A stretch of 64,000 nucleotides of DNA from Sphingomonas canadensis (lineage in GTDB: Bacteria; Pseudomonadota; Alphaproteobacteria; Sphingomonadales; Sphingomonadaceae). The stretch's first letter is position 1. Every line of letters begins with the position of its first letter. The DNA lies in assembly GCF_026013525.1 (NCBI RefSeq), contig NZ_JAPDRA010000007.1, forward strand, positions 158,317 to 222,316. Direction: 5' to 3'. The notes beneath the pieces were generated by a model that saw nothing but the letters and a program-made list of their open reading frames with translations, ran no database searches and had not been told where the DNA came from. Below are positions 17,535-26,046 of the stretch, piece by piece. The translations under genes were made by a program, and so were the position numbers.

Positions 17535-19060
17535 CGCGGCCGCACCAGCAGCATGTCGGGATTGGCGGCGGCGAAGGAGAGCGCATAGTCGAGCTCGCCC
17601 GGGCTCTCGCCGTGAAGCGTCAGCAACGGCTGGCCGGGCTCAACCGAATCGCCCGCCTTCGCGTGCAGCATGACGCCCGCCGCTTTCGCCCGGGGTGCGC
17701 CGGCCAGCTTGGCGACGCGGGCCAGCAGCCGGTTGTCGATCGCGCGAAGCACGCCGCCGCGTACCGCTTCGATCATGTGGGTAAAGGCAGCGACCGGCGG
17801 CTCGCGAAAGCCGCCCTGTGCCTCGCAGATCGCCATGAACTTGGCGAGCGCGCGGCCGTCGTCGAGGATCGCCGCGGCGCTTTCCGCGCCGCTCCCAGGT
17901 GCCGCCTTGCCGCCGAGTTCGAGCACGCCACCCGCCAGTTGCACGGCCCGCTCGCGCAGGTCCTGCGGCGCTCCAGCGGCACCGCGCAGGACCGCGAGCA
18001 CGTCATGCGCTTCGAGCGCGGGACCGATGCCATAACCCACCGGCTGGCTTCCGTCGGTCAGCACCGGCCGCACGATCATCCCGAATTCCGCGGCGACCGC
18101 GACGAGCTGATCGGACAGCCGCTCGGCATCCTCGCGGGTCCGCACCTTGGCGGTCGGCCCGACCGGCAGATCGAGCAGGACGTGCGTCGAGCCGGCGGCG
18201 AGCTTCTTGGAAAGCACTGAGGCGACCAGTTGCGCCTCGCTGTCGAGATCGAGCGCGCGTTCGACGCGGATGAAGATATCATCGGCGGGGCTCAGCCGGA
18301 CGCTGCCGCCCCAGACGATGCATCCGCCCTCGCGGTCGACCACCGCGCGCATCGCCGCGAGGTCGAGGTCGACCGGCGCCATCGTCTCCATTGCGTCCGC
18401 GGTGCCGGCAGGCGAGGTGATCGCGCGCGATGAGGTCTTGGGAATGACCAGGCCCGCCGCCGCCGCGATCGCCACCACCAGTGGCGTCGTGCGGTTGCCG
18501 GGAAGCCCGCCGACGCAATGCTTGTCGGCGACAATCGGGCTCGGCCAGGCGAGCCGGTCGCCCGCCTCGAGCATCGCACGGGTAAGCGCGACCGTCTCGG
18601 CGAGCTGGGGCGGCTGCGCCGAAAAGGCAGTGATGAACGCGGCGAGCTGGACGTCGGAATAGCGCTCGGCGACCACGTCGGCGACGATCGCCTTGAGCCG
18701 CAGCAGGTCGAGCCGGTGGCCATAGACCTTGGCGCGCACCGCGCTCATCGAATCGAGCGGATTGGGATGCGCGACGTGCAGCGTTGCATCGGGCGCGACG
18801 CCCAGCCTTCGCCAGGCGACCTCGGACAAGCCGACTTCGTCGAGCGCCAGCATGTCGCTCGAGACCAGGTATAGCGTCGCGATGATCGACCGCGCGCCGT
18901 CGCGCACTTCGATCTGGGTGCGCGCGGTCACGCCCTCCGACCGCCCTACCGGACAGTCGGCGTGCATGAACACCACCGCCTCGCTTTGGGTCTCGACGCC
19001 AAGCCGACGCGCGCGCAGGCGATGCGCGGGGGCCGGGTTGGCCGGCACGGGGTGCGTCAT
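17531..19060 (-). CDS. Thymidine/AMP phosphorylase family enzyme (long form)
   Basis: A 509-residue enzyme, longer than classical bacterial thymidine phosphorylase (about 440) and close to archaeal AMP phosphorylase because of an extra N-terminal domain (1-85). The core has D-K-H-C-V-G-G-L-P-G-N-R, the phosphate-binding K-T-S-S-R-A-I-T-S-P-A-G-T-A-D-A-M-E and a C-terminal swivelling domain. AMP phosphorylase turns a nucleoside monophosphate and phosphate into a base and ribose 1,5-bisphosphate; thymidine phosphorylase acts on nucleosides. The neighbours favour a nucleotide-degrading role. ATGA overlap with the upstream nuclease gene sets the start at 19060. Confidence 0.84.
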   Translation of the reverse strand: MTHPVPANPAPAHRLRARRLGVETQSEAVVFMHADCPVGRSEGVTARTQIEVRDGARSIIATLYLVSSDMLALDEVGLSEVAWRRLGVAPDATLHVAHPNPLDSMSAVRAKVYGHRLDLLRLKAIVADVVAERYSDVQLAAFITAFSAQPPQLAETVALTRAMLEAGDRLAWPSPIVADKHCVGGLPGNRTTPLVVAIAAAAGLVIPKTSSRAITSPAGTADAMETMAPVDLDLAAMRAVVDREGGCIVWGGSVRLSPADDIFIRVERALDLDSEAQLVASVLSKKLAAGSTHVLLDLPVGPTAKVRTREDAERLSDQLVAVAAEFGMIVRPVLTDGSQPVGYGIGPALEAHDVLAVLRGAAGAPQDLRERAVQLAGGVLELGGKAAPGSGAESAAAILDDGRALAKFMAICEAQGGFREPPVAAFTHMIEAVRGGVLRAIDNRLLARVAKLAGAPRAKAAGVMLHAKAGDSVEPGQPLLTLHGESPGELDYALSFAAANPDMLLVRPR

Positions 19061-20421
19061 GCCAGCTCGACCCGTTCGCCATGCTCGGGGACGCGCGCGG
19101 ACCATCCCAGCTTTTCCGCAATATCGTGCCGGAACGTATCGGAAGCGCCGGGCTCGCCATGCGTCACGAAGGTTATGCGCGGCGCGGCCTGGAAGCCGCC
19201 AAGCCAGCGAATCAGCTCGTCGCGGTCGGCATGCGCGGACATCATGTCAAGGCTCGCGACCTCGGCGCGGACGGGGATATAGTCGCCGTGGATCTTGAGC
19301 TCCTGCGCGCCGTCGCGGAGCGCCGCTCCGCGGGTACCGCCCGCCTGGAAGCCGGCGAGCAGGATCGTATTGCGCCGCTCCGGCGCGTAGCGCTTGAGAT
19401 GATAGAGCACGCGCCCGCCGGTCGCCATGCCGCTCGCCGAGATGATCACCTTCGGCATCATGTCCTCGTCGAGCCGCTTCGATTCATCGACTTCACGGAC
19501 ATAGGTGACCTGGCTGCAAGCCTCCCGGCACTGCTCCGCGGTGAGCCGGTGCTCGCCGACAAAGTCGCAGAAGATCTCGCTCGCGTTCACCGCCATCGGG
19601 CTGTCGAGGAAGACCGGCACGTTGGCGAGCCGGCCCTGCTTGCGCAGCTGCGCGAGATGAAAGATCAGCGACTGCGCGCGGCCGACCGCGAACGCCGGGA
19701 TGACGACCGTGCCGCCGCGCTGAACGGTCCGGCCGATGACCTCCTCGAGAGCGGCTTGCGGCGAGGTGCGGTCGTGCCGGCGGTCGCCATAGGTCGATTC
19801 GACGATCAAATAATCCGCCGCGGGTACCGGCTCCGGATCGACCATCGTCGCATCGCCGTAGCGCCCGATATCGCCCGAGAAGACGATGCGCGTGCCGTCG
19901 CATTCGACTTCGATGCTTGCCGCGCCCAGGATATGTCCCATCGGTCGGAAAAGCGCGCGGCAACCCTCCACCACCTCGACGCTCTCGTGGAAGTCATGCG
20001 TGCGGAACCGCGGCAGCGTCCGCAACGCATCATCCTGAGTGTAGAGCGGCAGCGCCGGCTTGTGCTTGCTGAACCCCCGCATGTTCGCGAAACGCGCATC
20101 GCCCTCCATCAGATGCCCGCTGTCGGGAAGCAGCAGCTCGCACAGCTTGTGCGTCGCACGGGTGCTGATGATCGGCCCCTTGAACCCGTCGCGCACCAGC
20201 GCGGGCAGGTAGCCAGAATGGTCGAGATGCGCGTGCGTCAGCAGCACGGCATCGACCTCGGCGGGCGGGATCGGAAAATGCGCCCAGTTGCGCTCGCGTA
20301 ACTGCTTGTAGCCCTGGAACAGCCCGCAATCGATGAGGACACGGTGCCTGCCCGTGTCGAGCAGGTATTTGGAACCGGTGACGGTGCCGGCGGCACCCAG
20401 AAACGTGAGGCTTGCGGTCAT
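19057..20421 (-). CDS. Beta-CASP metallo-beta-lactamase-fold nuclease (RNA-processing exonuclease family)
   Basis: A 454-residue soluble protein. Motif 2, H-A-H-L-D-H, sits at 63-68; other metal-site motifs include M-G-H-I-L-G-A-A, F-S-G-D-I-G-R and V-T-H-G-E. The beta-CASP region follows, with E-S-T-Y-G-D-R, D-S-P-M-A-V-N-A and S-A-S-G-M-A-T-G-G-R, and the C-terminal S-A-H-A-D motif. These are features of the CPSF-73-like RNA nuclease family, distinct from RNase J. It heads the operon and so is expressed first. RNA is the likely substrate; degradation versus processing is not resolved. Confidence 0.88.
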   Translation of the reverse strand: MTASLTFLGAAGTVTGSKYLLDTGRHRVLIDCGLFQGYKQLRERNWAHFPIPPAEVDAVLLTHAHLDHSGYLPALVRDGFKGPIISTRATHKLCELLLPDSGHLMEGDARFANMRGFSKHKPALPLYTQDDALRTLPRFRTHDFHESVEVVEGCRALFRPMGHILGAASIEVECDGTRIVFSGDIGRYGDATMVDPEPVPAADYLIVESTYGDRRHDRTSPQAALEEVIGRTVQRGGTVVIPAFAVGRAQSLIFHLAQLRKQGRLANVPVFLDSPMAVNASEIFCDFVGEHRLTAEQCREACSQVTYVREVDESKRLDEDMMPKVIISASGMATGGRVLYHLKRYAPERRNTILLAGFQAGGTRGAALRDGAQELKIHGDYIPVRAEVASLDMMSAHADRDELIRWLGGFQAAPRITFVTHGEPGASDTFRHDIAEKLGWSARVPEHGERVELA

Positions 20422-20472
20422 TGCGATCCTTTCGCCGCCGCCCGCGAGACCTGGCCGGCGGCTGTCGGCTAG

Positions 20473-20498
20473 GACGCAGCATCGGGCGGCGCATTACA
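20473..20498 (-). promoter_or_regulatory. ECF-type promoter P1 (nuclease-phosphorylase-prs-mgtA operon)
   Basis: On the minus strand TGTAA (20498-20494), exactly 17 nt, then CGTCC (-10, CGTC at 20476-20473). One of twelve identical-layout sites in the window. It lies about 50 nt upstream of the nuclease start. Confidence 0.82.
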
Positions 20499-20600
20499 GT
20501 CGGGAGCGTTCCGCCTGCCCGCTCGCACGGTTAGGGGATCGCACGCATGTCGCCATATCCGGGGCCTCGGTACATCGGCGGCCTGACGGAGGTAGCGCAG

Positions 20601-21608
20601 ATGGATATCATGGTGTTCGAGGCGGAGGACTGGGAGACGGAAGCCTGCGCGGCGCTCACGCCGGCGCACCATCTCCGATGCACCATCGATCCGCTCAACC
20701 AGGCGACCGCTCCCCTGTATGGGGAAGCGGAGATCGTCACGACCTTCGTCGATTCGCGCCTGGACGCCGCGACCCTCTCGCTTTTGCCCAAGCTCAGGAT
20801 GATCGCCACACGTTCGACCGGCTTCGATCATATCGACCTCGACTATTGCGCCCAGCGGAAGATCGCCGTCAGCAACGTTCCGAGCTATGGCGACGTCACC
20901 GTCGCCGAACATGTGTTCACGTTGCTGCTCGCGCTCGCGCGCAACCTGGTCCCGACCGTGGAAGGCGCGCGTAGCGGCCGCTTCGACCAGTCGGACCTGC
21001 GCGGGATCGACCTTTACGGCAAGACCATCGGCGTGATCGGCACGGGGCGCATCGGCAGGCGCGTCATCGCCATCGCCAAGGGATTCGGCATGGAGGTCGT
21101 CGCGGCCGATCTCGCGCCCGACGCCGCGCTGGGGCGTGAGCTGGGGTTCACCTATGCCGAGCTGTCCGAGCTTCTGCGAACCGCCGACGTGATTTCGCTC
21201 AACGTGCCCGCGACCGCGTCCACCCGCAACCTGATCGGCGACACCGAGTTCGCGCTGATGAAGCCCGGGGCGATCCTCATCAACACCGCGCGCGGCAATG
21301 TCGTGGAGGTCGACGCGCTCGTGCGGGCTCTCACGAGCGGCCGATTGCGCGCCGCCGGCCTCGACGTGCTCCCCCAGGAGCCGCTGATGCGTGACGAGGC
21401 GGAAATCTTCCGCGCGGCGGCGCCCGATGCGGCGAGCGTCCGCGAGTTGCTGGCCAACCATATCCTGATGTCGATGCCCAACGTCCTCGTCACGCCGCAC
21501 GTCGCGTACAACACCGTCGAAGCGCGCCGGCGCATCGTCGAAACGAGCATCGCCAACATCGTCGCTTTTGCCGAGGGCAAGCCGATCAATCTCGTCGGGG
21601 CCGGCTGA
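20601..21608 (+). CDS. D-lactate dehydrogenase / D-isomer 2-hydroxyacid dehydrogenase
   Basis: A 335-residue NAD-dependent dehydrogenase. The N- and C-terminal parts form the catalytic domain; the middle is a Rossmann domain with I-G-V-I-G-T-G-R-I-G-R. The catalytic Arg is in N-T-A-R-G, Glu in P-Q-E-P, and His in V-T-P-H-V-A-Y-N-T. The N-terminal region (T-R-S-T-G-F-D-H-I-D) resembles fermentative D-lactate dehydrogenases, which would recycle NADH when oxygen is short. The ATG at 20601 is preferred because GGAGG lies 8 nt upstream; an upstream in-frame start adds 18 residues. No ECF site is seen directly upstream on this strand. Confidence 0.85.
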   Translation: MDIMVFEAEDWETEACAALTPAHHLRCTIDPLNQATAPLYGEAEIVTTFVDSRLDAATLSLLPKLRMIATRSTGFDHIDLDYCAQRKIAVSNVPSYGDVTVAEHVFTLLLALARNLVPTVEGARSGRFDQSDLRGIDLYGKTIGVIGTGRIGRRVIAIAKGFGMEVVAADLAPDAALGRELGFTYAELSELLRTADVISLNVPATASTRNLIGDTEFALMKPGAILINTARGNVVEVDALVRALTSGRLRAAGLDVLPQEPLMRDEAEIFRAAAPDAASVRELLANHILMSMPNVLVTPHVAYNTVEARRRIVETSIANIVAFAEGKPINLVGAG

Positions 21609-21681
21609 GTCGCGCTGGCCACTTCCTTGTCCTGACCGGGCTCTTCGCGATCGTGGATCCAGTCCTCGGCAAACATCCCTC

Positions 21682-21707
21682 TGTAAATTGCGTCTGGCGC
21701 TCGCGTC
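21682..21707 (+). promoter_or_regulatory. ECF-type promoter P2 (truncated dehydrogenase-domain gene)
   Basis: TGTAA at 21682-21686, 17 nt, CGTC at 21704-21707 followed by C. It lies 75 nt upstream of a 119-residue gene. Confidence 0.8.
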
Positions 21708-21782
21708 CCTAGCCGGTAGGAGCAAGGGTCGGGGTGCGGAACCATGAAGGCCGCGCGCGCTTCCTGAAGCTGGGAATGGCGG

Positions 21783-22142
21783 ATGAAACTGGCGGTCTTC
21801 GAAACCGGCGCGGACATGGCGCAAGCCTTCGGCAATCTGTGCCCAGCGCTTGAGTGCCGCTGCACGGCTCAGCCACTCGATACCGGAAATGTCGGCGACT
21901 ATCGCGACGCGGAGATCGTCAGCGTGGGCGAGAGTTCGCGCCTGACCTTCCCGGTGCTGGTCCAGCTTCCCAACGCCGCGCTCATCATCGTGCGATCTTC
22001 CGGCAATCCCATGGATCTCGCCTTTTGCGCCAGGGCGGGGATCGCCGTCGTCGAATTGGCGGCCGACAGCGATGCGATGGCGGCCCACCATGTCGACGCC
22101 GTACTAAGCGCGGTTCGACAGCTTCGGGGAGCACGCGGCTAG
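21783..22142 (+). CDS. Stand-alone N-terminal domain of a D-2-hydroxyacid dehydrogenase
   Basis: A 119-residue protein similar along its length to the first 100 residues of the adjacent D-lactate dehydrogenase: A-V-F-E, D-A-E-I-V, I-V-R-S-S-G versus T-R-S-T-G, D-L-A-F-C-A-R-A-G-I-A-V. The NAD-binding Rossmann domain and the catalytic Glu and His are absent, so it cannot be a working dehydrogenase. It has its own ECF-type promoter and an intact frame, which argues against simple decay. It may regulate or pair with the full enzyme, or be a maintained duplication remnant. Confidence 0.65.
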   Translation: MKLAVFETGADMAQAFGNLCPALECRCTAQPLDTGNVGDYRDAEIVSVGESSRLTFPVLVQLPNAALIIVRSSGNPMDLAFCARAGIAVVELAADSDAMAAHHVDAVLSAVRQLRGARG

Positions 22143-22374
22143 CACGCTTCGGCGGCTGCCGCCGTACCGACATACCGACCGCGGCACACGCGAAGGCGCG
22201 CTTGTCGCCGCGCCCATGACCCTTTGCAAAAAAAATCGAACGATCGCGTGAGGGGCGCACGGATCTCCTGCGTAAACGATGCAGAAGCGCCGCCTGCAAG
22301 GGATCGGCCCGGTTTGGCGCGTCCGCTTCTTTGGGCGCAAGCCAGCCGAGGGCGGCGGGGGGGAACAGGAGCTG

Positions 22375-23922
22375 ATGGACAGATCCGCGATTGTTGCACC
22401 CGGTGCCGCGCAAGCGATCATGGTCGACGGCCTGGGCGACTTGATCGGCCGGATCGAAGGCTCGGCGATCCTGCTGCTCGATCCAGCGGGCACTATCGTC
22501 AGCTGGAACGAAGGCGCGGTACGCATCCACGGCTGGGCCGCCGACGAGATGGTGGGCCGGCACTATTCGAAATTGTTTCCGGACGAGGCCGCATCAGGCG
22601 GCGTCCCTGCCCGGCTCTGCGAATTGGCAGCTGAGACGGGTCATCACGCGTGCGAGCAGCGGCGCATTCGCAGCGATGGAACCGACTTCCTGGGCGAAGT
22701 GGCGATCTATGCCCTTCGCGGCGATGGTGGCGAGATCATCGGCTATGGCGAAGTCGTGCGCGACATCACCGAGCTGCGGCGCGCACGTTCCGCGCTGGAG
22801 ACGAGCGAGGCGCATCTGCGGTCGATTCTCGACTCCATGCCCGATGCGATGGTGGTGATCGACCAATCCGGACTGATCCGGTCCTTCAGTTCGGCCGCCG
22901 AGCGCCTGTTCGGCTATAGCGAAGCCGAGCTTCTCGGCGAGAATGTCAGCGTGCTGGCCCCCTCGCCGCACCGCGAGGCCCATGACGGCTATCTCGCGCG
23001 CTATCTGCGCACCGGCGAGCGGCGGATCATCGGGATCGGCCGGATCGTCTCCGGCCGCCGCCGCGACGGCAGCGTTTTCCCGATGGAGCTGGCGATCGGC
23101 GAAGTGGTTGCGGAGGACGGCCACCGGCTGTTCACCGGCTTCATCCGCGACCTGACCGCGCGACAGGATATCGAGCGGCGATTGCAGGATCTCCAGGAGG
23201 AACTGATTCATGTCGCCCGAGTAAGCGCGATGGGAACGATGGCCTCGACCCTCGCGCACGAGCTCAATCAGCCGCTGACCGCCGTCGCAAGCTATCTCAT
23301 GGCCGCACGGGCGTTGCTCGCACGCGGCGAGCCCGACGCCCTCGGTGACGCGCGGGAAGCGATCGGGGACGGGATCGCCGAAGCGGTGCGCGCCGGACAA
23401 ATCGTTCGGCGGCTGCGCGATTTCGTGGCCCGCGGCGACACCGAGCGCGAGATCGTCAGCCTGACCAAGCTGATCGAGGAGGCGAGCGCGCTGGCGCTTG
23501 CCGGCGTCAGCCAGCGCGGCATCACGGTCCGGGTCGATCTCGATCCGGCGGTGACGCGCGTCCTGGTCGACCGCATCCAGATCCAGCAGGTGCTGCTCAA
23601 CCTGATCCGCAACGCGATCGAGGCGATGGAAGGCTGTCCGCGGCGCGAGCTTGCCATTTCGACGCGCGCGCTCGGCAGCGACGACGTCGAGCTTGCGGTC
23701 GCCGATACCGGAACGGGCCTAGCGCCGGAGGCGCTGGATCATCTCTTCGAGCCCTTCACCAGCACCAAGGCGCAGGGGCTCGGCGTAGGGCTTTCAATCT
23801 GCAAGACGATCGTCGAGGCGCATGGCGGCCGGCTTTGGGCCGAACCGCGCCCGGACGGCGGAATGATCTTCCGCTTCACGCTTGCGCGTATCGAAACAAG
23901 CGAGGCGGCCGATGACGACTGA
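22375..23922 (+). CDS. fixL: FixL-type haem-PAS oxygen-sensing histidine kinase
   Basis: A 515-residue kinase without membrane segments. PAS1 spans about 20-133 and PAS2 about 143-263, then the HisKA and ATPase domains. PAS2 aligns well with Bradyrhizobium FixL: the proximal haem His is His203 in R-E-A-H-D-G-Y, with Arg209 and Arg223 (I-G-I-G-R) matching FixL Arg206 and Arg220. FixL His214 is replaced by Arg. The phosphoacceptor His295 is in L-A-H-E-L-N-Q-P. Start 22375 has an AGGAG site; an ATG at 22279 would add 32 residues. Low oxygen should trigger phosphotransfer to FixJ. Confidence 0.9.
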   Translation: MDRSAIVAPGAAQAIMVDGLGDLIGRIEGSAILLLDPAGTIVSWNEGAVRIHGWAADEMVGRHYSKLFPDEAASGGVPARLCELAAETGHHACEQRRIRSDGTDFLGEVAIYALRGDGGEIIGYGEVVRDITELRRARSALETSEAHLRSILDSMPDAMVVIDQSGLIRSFSSAAERLFGYSEAELLGENVSVLAPSPHREAHDGYLARYLRTGERRIIGIGRIVSGRRRDGSVFPMELAIGEVVAEDGHRLFTGFIRDLTARQDIERRLQDLQEELIHVARVSAMGTMASTLAHELNQPLTAVASYLMAARALLARGEPDALGDAREAIGDGIAEAVRAGQIVRRLRDFVARGDTEREIVSLTKLIEEASALALAGVSQRGITVRVDLDPAVTRVLVDRIQIQQVLLNLIRNAIEAMEGCPRRELAISTRALGSDDVELAVADTGTGLAPEALDHLFEPFTSTKAQGLGVGLSICKTIVEAHGGRLWAEPRPDGGMIFRFTLARIETSEAADDD

Positions 23923-24532
23923 ACGACTGGTGCATATTGTCGATGACGACGCCTCGGTACGTCGCGCCGCGGCGCTCCTGCTGCGCACGCAAGGCTATCT
24001 GGTCGAAAGCCACGCCTCAGGCGTCGCCTTCCTCGACAAGGTGAAGGACTCGCGTCCCGGATGCGTGCTGCTCGACGTGCGGATGCCCGAGGTCGACGGC
24101 ATCGGCGTGCTCGAACAATTGGGGAAAACGGAATTCGACTGGCCGGTCATCATCATGACCGCGCATGGCGACATCGCGACTGCGGTCGCCGCGATGCGGC
24201 TCGGTGCGCGCAACTTCATCGAGAAGCCGTTCGAGGAGGACACGCTCCTGCTCGCGCTCGACGATGGCTTCGCCTTGTTGAGCCGCAAGGACGAACTCGA
24301 CCTGACGGTGGCGGCCGCCATGGCACGCCTGGAATGCCTGACGCCGCGCGAACGCGAGGTTCTCGACGGGCTCGCGGCCGGCCAGACCAACAAGATGATC
24401 GCGCTCGATCTCGGAATCAGTCCGCGCACGGTCGAGATCCATCGCGCCAATTTGATGGACAAGCTGGGCGTGCAAACACTGCCGCAGGCGCTGCGCATCG
24501 CGCTGGTGGTCGAACTCGGCGGCCATTCCTGA
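23912..24532 (+). CDS. fixJ: FixJ-type response regulator
   Basis: A 206-residue regulator with an N-terminal receiver (acidic D-D-D at 11-13, phosphoacceptor Asp55 in L-L-D-V-R-M-P-E, Thr in M-T-A-H-G-D, Lys in I-E-K-P-F) and a C-terminal LuxR-type helix-turn-helix (L-T-P-R-E-R-E-V-L). The start lies inside the fixL end, so kinase and regulator are made together. FixJ usually activates fixK and other anoxia genes; no fixK is seen in the window, so its targets here are open. Confidence 0.9.
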   Translation: MTTERLVHIVDDDASVRRAAALLLRTQGYLVESHASGVAFLDKVKDSRPGCVLLDVRMPEVDGIGVLEQLGKTEFDWPVIIMTAHGDIATAVAAMRLGARNFIEKPFEEDTLLLALDDGFALLSRKDELDLTVAAAMARLECLTPREREVLDGLAAGQTNKMIALDLGISPRTVEIHRANLMDKLGVQTLPQALRIALVVELGGHS

Positions 24533-24580
24533 CGACGGGCGGTTGCCCCGGTATCGTACCTATTCAGCCTTGCCCCCGGC

Positions 24581-25042
24581 ATGGCTAGCGCCAATGAACC
24601 GCGGCCGATCCGGCCGTCGGCATGGAGCGCTATTGTGGATCGCAGAGGGACCTCCGACACGCAGCTGCCGTGCGTCCTGCTGGTCGACGACGACCCGGCG
24701 GTCCGCCGCGCGATCACGTTGCTGCTCAAGACGAGCGGATATGCGGTTCACGGCTATGATCGCGCAGCCGACCTGCTGGGCGATCCGAGAGCGCGCGCTG
24801 CCCAATGCCTGATCACCGATTATGCCATGCCCGCGATCGATGGCGTCACGCTGTTGCGAACGCTGCGGGCACAGGGCTGGACCGCGCCGGCAATCCTGAT
24901 CACCGGCCTGTACAAGAGCGCGATCGAGCAGATGGCGCGTGAGGCCGGATTCAGTGCGATGCTCGAAAAGCCGCTCACCGACGAGCGACTGCTCGATCTG
25001 CTCGCCGCCTGCCTGAATGATCGCGCCCGCCCGGCAGCCTAG
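24581..25042 (+). CDS. Single-domain receiver protein
   Basis: A 153-residue protein with an extended N-terminus (1-28) and one receiver domain: V-D-D-D, phosphoacceptor Asp80 in L-I-T-D-Y-A-M-P, Thr in I-T-G-L and Lys in L-E-K-P-L. There is no output domain. It lies 48 nt after fixJ. It could act as a phosphate sink or feedback partner for the FixL-like kinase, or signal to another protein; the sequence does not decide. The ribosome site before 24581 is weak. Confidence 0.83.
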   Translation: MASANEPRPIRPSAWSAIVDRRGTSDTQLPCVLLVDDDPAVRRAITLLLKTSGYAVHGYDRAADLLGDPRARAAQCLITDYAMPAIDGVTLLRTLRAQGWTAPAILITGLYKSAIEQMAREAGFSAMLEKPLTDERLLDLLAACLNDRARPAA

Positions 25043-25214
25043 CCAAAGCGTCATCGTGCCACCGCGTGTCGCGCGCCAGCCACCACGCTGGCCGCCGCTG
25101 ACCCCGCGCGCGCAACCCCTCGCGAATAGGGAAACGCGCGTAGGTAACCGCGCGTAGTTTCTGAGCCGTTCGGCGGTGATAGCCCCTCTGACAAGGAAGC
25201 AGAGCGAGGGCATC

Positions 25215-25880
25215 ATGCTAGAAACGATAGCGAAAAGCGGCGCGGCGCCAGTAGTTGCGCCCAACTCGAATGATCGCGGTCCCTGCGTCTTCGTCACTGA
25301 TACTGCGGCTGGTGAAGATGCGGCGCCCGCCGCTGCGCTGCGCTTGATCCGAGCCGAACTGGCAAACGGCTATGCGCGGTATCGCGCCATCGCCGCGAAG
25401 CGTCTGCGCGACGGCAATGCGGCCGACGACGTGGTCCAGGCGTTCGCGTTGAAGGCGCTCGAACGCGCCGGACAATTGCGCGACCCCCAGGCAGTGCACG
25501 GCTGGCTTCGCCGGCTGTTCGAAACGACGCTGATCGACTTCTGCCGCCGCCGCACGACCAGGGGCCAGCGCGAGGTCGCCTTCGACCTGGATCACCACGA
25601 CCGCGCCGACGAGACCATTGCCGATCTCGCACCGGATCCTTCGAAGACCGTGATCGCGACGCTGGCGCAGCTCAAGCCGGAATATGCCGACACCATCTAC
25701 CGGCTCGATCTGCTCGATCAGCCGAAACAGGCGGTGGCCGACCAGCTCGGCATCACCGTCAACAACCTCGCAGTCCGCGCGCATCGGGCGCGCCGCGCGC
25801 TGCGCGATGCGCTCGAGGCAATGCCTATCTCCGGGATCGCCACGGGCCGCGCTCCTGCTTTCGCCCAGGCCTACGCCTGA
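25215..25880 (+). CDS. ECF-family sigma factor without cysteine tail
   Basis: A 221-residue sigma-70-family protein with a variable N-terminus (1-45), region 2 (D-V-V-Q-A-F-A-L-K-A-L-E-R-A) and region 4 (L-G-I-T-V-N-N-L-A-V-R-A-H-R-A-R-R-A-L). It is related to the sigma at 42388-43023: both share L-R-D-x3-V-x-G-W-L, L-K-P-E-Y and V-N-N-x2-V-R-x-H-R-A-R-R-A-L. It lacks that protein's C-terminal cysteines. No anti-sigma gene adjoins it. The ATG at 25215 has a GAG-rich site; an earlier start at 25176 is possible. The region 25043-25214 has the direct repeat CGCGCGTAG but no P1-type site. Confidence 0.82.
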   Translation: MLETIAKSGAAPVVAPNSNDRGPCVFVTDTAAGEDAAPAAALRLIRAELANGYARYRAIAAKRLRDGNAADDVVQAFALKALERAGQLRDPQAVHGWLRRLFETTLIDFCRRRTTRGQREVAFDLDHHDRADETIADLAPDPSKTVIATLAQLKPEYADTIYRLDLLDQPKQAVADQLGITVNNLAVRAHRARRALRDALEAMPISGIATGRAPAFAQAYA

Positions 25881-25954
25881 GACACCCGGTTCCGGCTTCA
25901 TGGCCGTGCCGGCTGTGTGTGCGAGGCCATCGGCGGCGCCGGAAAATGCGCCCG

Positions 25955-25980
25955 CGTAATATCCGGCCGGAGGCCGCGTC
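25955..25980 (+). promoter_or_regulatory. ECF-type promoter P3 (ABC-2 exporter operon)
   Basis: CGTAA at 25955-25959, 17 nt, CGTC at 25977-25980 followed by T. The -35 varies in its first base. It lies about 65 nt upstream of the HlyD-like gene. Confidence 0.72.
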
Positions 25981-26046
25981 TACTGTTGGGCAGCGTCGTG
26001 AACAGCGGCACCGCAGCTGTCACTGGCCGATCAACCGGAGGCTCTT

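Noticed and set aside
25120..25165. Possible EcfG (GGAAC...GTT) or regulon promoter before the sigma gene at 25215
   Set aside because: GGAAAC and GTAAC-like elements occur but at wrong spacing, and the CGCGCGTAG repeat may mislead. No site fits either consensus well.
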